NCBI GenBank assembly: GCA_036365455.1 | Contig: JAWQUS010000007.1 | Span: 16,694,001-16,758,000, forward strand | Length of the DNA: 64,000 nucleotides | Direction: 5' to 3' | Origin: Macrosoma leucophasiata | Taxonomy: Eukaryota > Arthropoda > Insecta > Lepidoptera > Hedylidae | In this document: positions 56,562-64,000 of the stretch, one piece after another | How positions within the stretch are numbered: position 1 is the first letter of the stretch | Layout: each line of letters begins with the position of its first letter | The notes under the pieces: model-generated | What the model was told of the DNA's origin: nothing | The model's input: only the letters and a program-made list of their open reading frames with translations | Databases searched by the model: none | Translations under genes and position numbers: made by a program

Positions 56562-56680
56562 TCATGCTCATGTCGACAGACATCCACTGCTAGACAAAAG
56601 CCTTCCCAAAGATGATTATCATCATATGGGAGACAGACATTCTATTATTGCCACGCTTAACATGCGGGGGTTGGCAATCA
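56562..56680 (+). repeat. Family B repeat, partial
   Basis: CATGTCGACAGACATCCACT, GCTAGACAAAAGCCTTCCCA, AAGATGATTATCATC and GGCAATCA. Shorter than other copies. Confidence 0.5.
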
Positions 56681-57089
56681 AATAAATACAAGTATTAATT
56701 TAAAAAATTATTTACGTTCTTCTCATATTAGTGCATTATTGGTAACTGGTTTATCTGGCACGTTCTTCTTATAATATGTTTTTAAAAGTAGGTCATGCTT
56801 TCCTTTGTTCATTTTGAAGTGCAGTGACGAACTGACTAGATAGAATTTATTAAATTTTAAAAAGCTCATGTGTACAGTAACTCTTTCAGAAATTATTCAA
56901 CTTGATTTTGTGAACTACATACACTCTATACAACGTATCGATAAAATATATTAATACTAGGACACAGCGGGCTAATCACCTACTTGTCCAAAAATAATCG
57001 ATTGAAGAAACAGAAACAATACAAAACCGAAACATGTAGGGGAGATACCCTAAATAATATTTTTTTAACGTTTTTATTCTACCACTTTG
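56681..57089. other. No gene seen
   Basis: AT-rich unique sequence. Confidence 0.25.
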
Positions 57090-57237
57090 TCGGCGTAATT
57101 AAAGTGCACACCTACATGTGCCAAATTTCAAGTCTCCAGTACCAATAGTTTTTGCGCTAAACTGCGGACGGACAGACAGACAGACAGAGAGACGGACATG
57201 GCGAAACTATAAGGATTTACTACGGAACCCTAAAAAA
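57090..57237 (+). repeat. Family G-like remnant with (CAGA)n tract
   Basis: GTGCCAAATTTCAAGTCTCC, GACGGACAGACAGACAGACA and GATTTACTACGGAACCCTAA are the standard ending phrases of common lepidopteran repeats. Confidence 0.55.
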
Positions 57238-57355
57238 GGAAACTGTTGTTCTTTATTCAAATCGGCTAAACCATAATATGATTAGGAAGTATGGAAATTG
57301 TAAATTATCTGCAAAAATATATTACACAATTAATAATGTTTAATTGTATTAGTAG

Positions 57356-57379
57356 CGTAGTATTATTACATATTCTCTG
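57356..57379 (-). mobile_element. 24-bp solo H terminus between 7-bp repeats
   Basis: Minus sense, the insert reads CAGAGAATATGTAATAATAC plus TACG. TTAGTAG flanks it on both sides (57349-57355 and 57380-57386). Confidence 0.55.
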
Positions 57380-57576
57380 TTAGTAGTCATTTATTATTAT
57401 TTGTCATGTATTTTTAAGTGGCATTGCTATTATGCATATTGCCAGTGTCAAGTTAACTATCGCATGAAAAAAAAACAGTCACATTAGTCACAGTTCTTTG
57501 TGAAACGGATCGTTTATTAACTACCCAAGATGGCGACTGCGGTTTGTTTGTCAGTGCCATTAGAATTTAACGAAAT

Positions 57577-57690
57577 TCTCCATAATCCGAATTTTGCGAA
57601 TATATGTTTTCGACTCAGAATAATAATTTTTTTAAGATCTTTAATTGTAAATAAGTTTCGATCGAGTCTACCGTAGACCTGCACGAAATT
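57577..57690 (+). repeat. Dispersed repeat shared with 13880-13998
   Basis: GAATTTTGCGAATATATGTT, TTTCGACTCAGAATAATAAT, GATCTTTAATTGTAAATAAG and GATCGAGTCTACCGTAGACC. Confidence 0.6.
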
Positions 57691-58309
57691 ATTAATATAG
57701 ATATTTTCGGCGGTAAATGATTATACCCGCACTACAAAAAAAAACATTGCAGAACAGCTTTCAAAAGTATCCGAGATCTTCATGGGCACAAAATAATTAG
57801 AAGAAAAAACAACGACATTAACACAGCCTCAAAATTAAATAAGACACCCTATTTGGGCTAACAATGCCTTCACAGCCTCTCCTCGGAAGTAAGACATTAA
57901 TTTCCATTTCAGACAAAAGTAAAACCTATTGAGAAAAAAACGAAGAATAAGAACATAAGTAGGAATTTGCATTACAATTTAGACTTTCCTTTAATTTTTC
58001 TTTGTCAAATGTATTGTGTAGTCGGCCATAAGTTCACTGAACAATTGCTAAACAAGCCAATGTACAATGGGTAACATTATTTTACATTATCACTATGCGC
58101 TGTGATTTTTTAAAAAGTTTTTGAAGATTTATTTTTGTAATCTGCAGACTGTTGTTTTGTGTCTGTTTGTTTGTGTGTATTTGTTGTAGTGTAAAACCCC
58201 CCGCAACACAGTGTATAAAAGGATATGGCTGTTAGTGTATTTTTTTTATTAACAAGCGTTTATTTACATACTCTTATTTAATCGCTACTTAATCGAAATT
58301 ACGTAGCAC
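57691..58309. other. No gene seen; AT-rich
   Basis: Unique AT-rich text with TGTTTG-type runs near 58155. Confidence 0.25.
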
Positions 58310-59060
58310 AACGTGGCTGATAGTTTGATCATTACAATTGTATCAAATTAGCACCTGCGTCCCACGCAGCTATATGAGCTAAAATAACCGCGAAATCGAA
58401 TTATTGGCTCGTCCGTCGCCGTTCAATACGTCTACACACCAAATTGTTCCAACTCGCTGACCAAATACAGTTTGAGTTACTGAATCAGTTATAATTGCTT
58501 AACAATTTAGATATGACTGATTATACTGACTAACACAATTTAATCTTTGTAACAAAAAATATTACACATCACTGAATATAATAACGAATCAAAATAAATG
58601 GATTTAGTGGTAAAATATTTGAAGTCTAAAATGTTAATTCTCTTTTGGAGAAACAAAATCGTATTAATGAGGTCGATAGTTTGAATCGGTAAAGCAAAAC
58701 GCAGCAACGATGCCACCGAGGGGAAACGGCTGTAACGAGAAATGCAAGTCAACTGTCGAGCAATAATACAAAGGCCGCTTTGATTCGCGCACAAAGCAAC
58801 GAGCGGTATTGTGTTCGTTACATCGAATATTTACGGTGTCTACAAACAAAACTTGAAGAAGCTAAGTGGTCTAAGTTAGCGCTAATTTAAGAGTTGGGCG
58901 CCAGAGCGGGCGCGGAGACCCCACCCTGCCGCACTTTGTCATTACTTACTCCGTTACAGCCTGCCTCATAGACGCCGCTTTATTTCGCACCGCTTTTGTT
59001 GTTTACCAAAGCTAATCAGAACATATGCTCACGTGGGATATATTAAGCGAGTTATCTTAT
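58310..59060. other. Repeat-poor island, possible regulatory DNA
   Basis: Includes GGCGCCAGAGCGGGCGCGGA near 58898, an E-box CACGTG near 59032 and GATA-type sites (TTATCTTATCGC near 59052). Short minus ORFs at 58540-58849 lack motifs. No repeat match in the window. Confidence 0.25.
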
Positions 59061-60299
59061 CGCTCATATAATTCCAAACTGTCAACAACTAGCTTTAGAT
59101 TAATCAAGGTTTATTATTTAAAGCAATCTGTTTCACGAATTACTCTTACTTTGTTTAGTACAGCTAAGAAAACACTCTCATTTCTATTCAATAAGAAGTA
59201 GATATTATTATGTCTTTCATCTGTTAAAGTGATACCAGATGCCAGATAACAGATTTTTTAACCGACTTCAAAAAGAAGGAGGGTTGGCATATTTCAATAT
59301 TTTTTTGAGAAATTCGTTTTGCAGATATTTTACGAACAAACTGTGCACGCGAATACGACTCGCGAATCGGAGCGAACCCGACTTCAGCTTTTCTGTCTTC
59401 TTTTTGTTATCTAATATAATATAAATATAAATATTATATTATAATATTATATATTAAATAACTCGAAGTGAGACTGACCTAGGAGCTTAACCCAAAATTC
59501 ACTCGCAATCATATAAATGTGTTGTTTACGACACTACTGTTTACTTAAATCATATTTCCTCTTAAAATCCTTCATCGCTGGTTCTGTAGGGATTTTTCCA
59601 TTTTCTGAAAGTTTCTCATTACCTCGGAGTTTGATAATTATGGTGCCCAGAGATGTCAACAGGCTGCCACCCCTTCGGGGATTACAGGCGTGAAGTTACG
59701 TTTCATCAAATTAAATTGTATTGTATACAAAGCTAATACAATGGTCAGTATTCGTTGAATGTCCATAGAATGTATGTAAAAACTCTTAATGAAATTTAAT
59801 GCACTCAAATTATTTTTAGTATATTTTGGCGGCAATCCGCGGTTAATTAGTTGCGCGTCATTCCACAGACGCGATACCGTGCAATTGTTGTCACAACAAT
59901 CGCCTTTGATTGGGCGACATAGGATACGAATATATCGCTGTAGTTATCACCGCTTTTCTGTTGGACACAATGTATTGTTTCGAATTGAGACCCACAATCT
60001 ATTTGATCTAATTGGAATGGTTTTATATATAATTCCGTTATTTTCATTTAATTCAGTTTCACATAACATATTACCCAAAAGGACCAGTAATCATCTTAGA
60101 AATTTAACGATCTAGGAATTCATGACAACTTTATATGCAATCTTTAATTGATCAGTAAGACTTGGATTTGAGTGGTTTTAACTTATCCGTCTCTTATCAT
60201 CATTCTTAATCTTGTAAGTACATATTTGTACCTATAAACATAACAAAATAATATATTTTGGGCCTAGTTATTAATTTGAAACCAACAGAAAAATGGGAA
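59061..60299. other. Mostly unique; repeat remnants at 59255-59285 and 59672-59700
   Basis: TTTTTTAACCGACTTCAAAA near 59255 is a known end phrase of lepidopteran repeats, and CCCTTCGGGGATTACAGGCG recurs at 11474. The 108-codon ORF at 59789-60115 has no motif. Confidence 0.3.
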
Positions 60300-60475
60300 A
60301 TCATTCCTACAGCCGGCAGTAAATACAACAACGCGGGATCATAAGTCGCGTCCTGCGATAAAACTGCCGCCTCTGCGATCGCCGATCCGCATGCAAAGCA
60401 TGGCGTTTATGCCATATTCTAACCTAATCATGTACAACACTGTTGTGAACATCATTAGCGGAGGGTTTTTCTTAC
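60300..60475 (-). repeat. Family B repeat, minus copy
   Basis: AACAACGCGGGATCATAAGT, CGCGTCCTGCGATAAAACTG, CCGCCTCTGCGATCGCCGAT and TACAACACTGTTGTG are the reverse of the family's order. Confidence 0.6.
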
Positions 60476-60590
60476 AATAACTACATCACTTTAGCCGAAA
60501 AATATTTACCTACTTACTAGAAGTCGAACATTTTCGGCTAAAGTAATGTTGTTAATTTTATATTTTCACGAACTTGCTCTTATATTAATT

Positions 60591-60764
60591 ACTAGCTGTT
60601 GCCGGCGGCTTCGCCCGCGTGGATGTCGAAAAGCCTATGTTCTTTCTCAGAGTCAGCTCTATCTCTGTACCAAATTTCATTAAAATCGGTTCAGTCGTTT
60701 GGACATGATAAGGTTGACAGACAGACAGAGTTACTTTCGCATTTATAATATTATAGTAGGAAAG
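60591..60764 (+). repeat. Short family D-type element
   Basis: ACTAGCTGTTGCCGGCGGCT, CTCTATCTCTGTACCAAATT, ATTAAAATCGGTTCAGTCGT, (CAGA)n and TTCGCATTTATAATATTATA, parallel to 20686-20884. Confidence 0.7.
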
Positions 60765-60769
60765 TAGGA

Positions 60770-60943
60770 ACTAGCGACCCGCCCCGGCTTCGCGCGCTTG
60801 CAATGTTGCCTGTCCTCTCCTATGCATCTTAGTGTGATGTTATTGAATATGAAATAATTTTTCGAATCGGACTAGTAGTTTCTGAGATTAGCGCGTTCAA
60901 GCAAACAAACAAACTCTTCAGCTTTATAATATTAGTATAGATA
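60770..60943 (+). repeat. GC-hairpin element (CCCGCCCCGGCTTCGC type)
   Basis: ACTAGCGACCCGCCCCGGCT at the start, then ATCGGACTAGTAGTTTCTGA and an end of GCTTTATAATATTAGTATAG. The end resembles that of family D, so both may share their 3' part. It follows the previous element after five bases. Confidence 0.65.
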
Positions 60944-61734
60944 AATAGTCGTATTTGAATAATAATTTCCGAGAGCAAAAAAACCTTAAAAGTGACTTTG
61001 TCGATTTACTGCACCTTTCAGTACATCTTTTTCCAGGCCTCAAATAGTAAACGGGACGTCTAAATTAGCATAATTTAAAATTCAAAACCACACTTCATTG
61101 CGGTGAGCATGCGAAAAGAGGCAATTTTAATTCCTTCAGCGGCACCGCGAGAAATGAGTGGTTGGAAAAACACCAAAAGCAGTGGCAAAATAATATGAAA
61201 GACCCACGATTCGCCTTGACTTTAGAAAAAAATATGGGTAAAATAATAAATAGCGGTATAATAGCGATCTTCACGCGAAAGATTAGCCACAAAAGCCAGG
61301 GGCTTACCAGTATTTATAAGGAGTGTTAGAAACACGCCACAGGGAGGAGATCCGCCCCGTGTCGTATATTCGGCCGCTTGCGTAGACACCCTCAAAAAAT
61401 ATAGCAAAATATTTGAAGTTCCGTAAGTAGAGGTGAGCTAAAAAACCTTTGAATTAAAACAAAGCCAAGATGTCTACGACCGCGTGGATTAAGTTCGCTT
61501 AACTTTTATAAAACTGTCAAATGAGAATCTAACTTTCTCTAGAGGCGTAGGCTTTGCTAAAGGGAATAGAGAAATAATAGCAAAACTTCTACACACAACA
61601 CGTTTTTTAAAACACGCGAGAGAAAAATAAACATTAAAACTTGCTCAATATTATTTAAGTAACAAATATGCGTAGAGTCCATAATTATGATAAATGCCTC
61701 ACGAGTTAACAATAATTCATACTTTAATACTATA
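60944..61734. other. No gene seen
   Basis: Overlapping minus ORFs at 61095-61407 have no motif. Confidence 0.25.
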
Positions 61735-61850
61735 TTATTATAAATGTAAAAGTTTGTATGTCTGTCTGTGACTCTTTCAAGGCTGCTACAGCGCAGATTT
61801 CAATAAAATTTGCCAAAATCTTTTTTCAACCCACGAAAAACAAAAGAGGA
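61735..61850 (-). repeat. Family D-type 3' end, inverted
   Basis: TATTATTATAAATGTAAAAG, TTTGTATGTCTGTCTGTGAC and AGATTTCAATAAAATTTGCC are the reverse of family D's ending. Confidence 0.5.
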
Positions 61851-62590
61851 GGCAATTATCAACTAAAAGTGTATTAATTCATACTCCTTGGTCCGATTTT
61901 CATGATTATTTTTAAATCGATAGTTTATAAAGGTACGAAAATTTAAGATTCAGGTATCAGTTTTTAATTGACTTCTTTCTTTAATTGATCTTTTTACTGA
62001 TGAACTTCTTACGCCCTCGTATTATTTGATTGAGTGATCCGATTTCCGTGTTCGTTTTTAGTGGATAAGGCTTACTTTTAAGTAAGTTTTATTTCATTTT
62101 GAAATAGAAGCAATAAAATGAAATTCAGCTTGAAGAATTCGCCACCACAAGTCACAATCAATGTTTTTATGTAATAACTGATTTTCTTACTGATAAGTGA
62201 ACTTTTTTCATTCATATTAGTGAGAACGTTAACCCTACCTACTCGTAGTTAGTGAATGTCGCTGAGAGTCTCATTACGGAGTTAAAAGACAGCCGAGGGA
62301 ACTCTTCAGCGATTTACAGCAAGAACCTCGTGTTTGAGCTTATTTATTTGATGGCACAAGTTATGCCTGGGTCATAACTATCACCGAGGATCTGATGATG
62401 AAGATGAAAGACAACCGAAAGAACTGTTCCTCGGTTGACAACAGCTACCTCGTGTTTCAGCTACTACAAATAAATCTGATGTAGACTTTCGATACACTAA
62501 CGGTGGTAGACTTCAATATCGAATCGGATCTCGAGGGTGTAAGTAACATACCGCGATCTAATCTATCTGCCACCAACTAGTAGGTTTTAT
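61851..62590. other. No gene seen
   Basis: Mixed unique sequence. Confidence 0.25.
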
Positions 62591-62946
62591 CAGTGCCGGA
62601 TTAGCCGTAGGTATAGCAGGCGGCAGCAAATGCTACGGGCCCCGCGCATTGGGAAGCCCCGCGCCCGTGCCCATAAAAAACCACAAATATGTAAAATATG
62701 TAATACACCTCAGCTATTCTCAAAGTGAGCGTTGGCCACACTGTAATTATATAGATGTATTATTATGTTGCAAGTTGGCAATACCACAATACCTACCTAC
62801 AGGGGGAATCCCCTAATCTTGTTTTCGATTCCTTCGTAAATGTTCTGTTTTATTTTAGTATTTTAGTAAATTTCAGTAGGCAATGTAACTCCAGGGCCCC
62901 ATGGTCACATTTGCTACGGACCCCGCACCGGCTGTACCCGGCACTG
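62591..62946. mobile_element. hAT-like MITE
   Basis: Inverted ends CAGTGCCGGATTAGCCG and, from the right, CAGTGCCGGGTACAGCCG, then both arms continue with GCAAATG(C/T) and GGGCCCC-type text. Flanks GGTTTTAT (62583-62590) and GTGTTTAT (62947-62954) agree at 6 of 8 positions, consistent with an old 8-bp target duplication. CAG-starting ends and 8-bp duplication are typical of hAT elements. No transposase. Confidence 0.65.
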
Positions 62947-62967
62947 GTGTTTATGACTATAATCTTC

Positions 62968-63090
62968 TGGTAAGAATGTAATATATGGCTCTGTAATTGC
63001 TATCACACATTCAAAGATCTGTAGACAGCAATTTACACTTACCATTCATGTGAACTGTACGCTGGTTTGCCACCATAACTACATGAAAAA
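62968..63090 (+). repeat. SINE-X fragment, diverged
   Basis: TAATATATGGCTCTGTAATT, CATTCATGTGAACTGTACGC and TGGTTTGCCACCATAACTAC are tail-half matches. Confidence 0.5.
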
Positions 63091-63348
63091 TAGGAGAGTA
63101 AAGGTCTAATGACAGCTGTTAAAAGGACATCCAAGAGAACTAATTTAGGCACTAAAGATTTAAAATTATTTTATCACAATTTTTTTTTTAATTTAAAACA
63201 TAAAATGGAAAAACAAAAAAGAATTAAAGCTATTCTGATGTAACTGACGCATTTCCATTTAATACATCATACAAAAAGCCTTAGCCTTTTTCAGTAAAGT
63301 TAGCTACGAAACATAATACCACGCGTGGAAAAATATGCGCGTGGCTAG
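63091..63348. other. No gene seen
   Basis: AT-rich. A CCACGCGTGG palindrome lies near 63319. Confidence 0.25.
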
Positions 63349-63590
63349 TTTTTTTTTTTTTTTATGTTACGGAAGTGGCAAACAAGCATGCAGTCCACAT
63401 TGATGTTAAGTGATGACTGCAGCCTATAAACACCCACACAAAGACCGAGGTCTAAATGCAGATGCGTTACCACTCCTTAGGCCTAAGGTGTTATGCCTCT
63501 GTGCCGGAAATTACAGGGCCGTACATTACCACCTGACCGGAACACGATAGTGCTGAACACTACCATTTAGCGGCAAGTATATTAGGTAAT
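63349..63590 (-). repeat. SINE-X, well preserved, head missing
   Basis: T-run of 15 (63349-63363), ATGTTACGGAAGTGGCAAAC, AAGCATGCAGTCCACATTGA, GTGATGACTGCAGCCTATAA, GCCGGAAATTACAGGGCCGT, CCTGACCGGAACACGATAGT, ACCATTTAGCGGCAAGTATA, ending TTAGGTAAT. The long homogeneous tail suggests a fairly young insertion. Confidence 0.85.
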
Positions 63591-64000
63591 TTTCTTAAAA
63601 AGACACTTATTCTCGGAACAATAACTTATTTTCTAGAAAAATAATAGTCACCTTAAGCATGATTAATCAAAATGACATCGCGCCGTTATGCTGGATATTT
63701 GTTCAGTGTTGTATTTTTAAGTATATATTCGTAGCAAATAATTATTTTAGAGAAAACGAATGCTTGGAAACTATTATACATTTTACTCAACTTTGAATTA
63801 CTAAGATTAAGCTGATGTCCGCAAATTTTTTTGAGATATTTTTGTTTGAATTCGGTGCAAAAAAATATTTAAAATATATCAAATAGCCAATAGTTTGTTA
63901 CGGAGCTACATAACATCCTTATTTAAGAACTACAACTACACCAGATCAAATCAAATTAGCCTGAATTACATAAAAACGTCGTCTTCCGTTTACCAATTTT
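63591..64000. other. No gene seen; AT-rich
   Basis: Unique sequence to the window end. Confidence 0.25.

Noticed and set aside
13640..57690. Colinear duplication linking the H end and the GAATTTTGCG repeat at 13.6-14.0 kb and 57.35-57.69 kb
   Set aside because: Spacing between the two repeats is similar, but the sequence between them does not match, so it is probably coincidence.
59789..60115. 108-codon ORF as a gene
   Set aside because: No family resemblance, atypical composition for a protein, no promoter or splice evidence.

Overview
This 64 kb window reads as eukaryotic, AT-rich nuclear DNA, most likely from a moth or butterfly (Lepidoptera). The order is inferred from repeat types common in lepidopteran genomes: short elements starting ACTAGCTGTGCCCGCGACTT, elements with CCCGCCCCGGCTTCGC heads, repeats with (CAGA)n tracts and a 3' end near TTTATAATATTAGTA, tRNA-derived SINEs, LINE tails ending in (ATAC)n, and a mariner transposon. 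No complete host protein-coding gene was found. Almost all ORFs of 60-180 codons are chance ORFs or translations of repeats. The only convincing coding relics are transposon-derived: a broken mariner transposase (9280-10869) and three fragments of non-LTR retrotransposons (about 26965-27560 on minus, 27735-28742 on plus, 28984-29573 on plus).

Layout. 0-8 kb: dispersed repeats, a decayed three-copy array (4131-5690) and a LINE tail. 8-11 kb: two SINE copies and the mariner, itself interrupted by about 0.5 kb. 11-16.7 kb: SINE copies, two tight hairpins, an ACC-type microsatellite, and a 39-bp stretch with good splice signals at 15421. 16.8-20.4 kb: a tandem duplication whose two 1,550-bp units look identical by eye, with break points inside copies of a short repeat. 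20.4-24 kb: hairpin, SINE copies and a MITE nested in a SINE. 26-31 kb: a cluster of LINE fragments and SINEs. 31-64 kb: mostly unique sequence with scattered repeats, two further MITE candidates (43432, 62591), and several GC-richer, repeat-poor islands (about 41.0, 42.3, 48.1-48.8, 53.7-54.6 and 58.3-59.1 kb) that could be conserved non-coding or regulatory DNA.

The abundant poly(A)-tailed short element is called SINE-X here; at least 16 full or partial copies are listed. Its sense strand starts ACTGGTGGTAGAGCTCC and ends TTGTTTGCCACTT plus an A-run. Other provisional repeat names are D, F, G, H and B, defined at their first entry.

Most unusual: (1) the 1,550-bp duplication with a chimeric SINE-X at its junction, as expected from unequal exchange between two repeat copies; (2) element H, whose terminus CAGAGAATATGTAATA also occurs alone as insertions of 16-29 bp between direct repeats of 7-8 bp; (3) a MITE with long inverted repeats nested in a SINE; (4) several near-perfect hairpins; (5) possible microexons in otherwise non-coding DNA. 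No CRISPR array, operon, rRNA gene or functional tRNA gene was seen. All alignments were made by eye.
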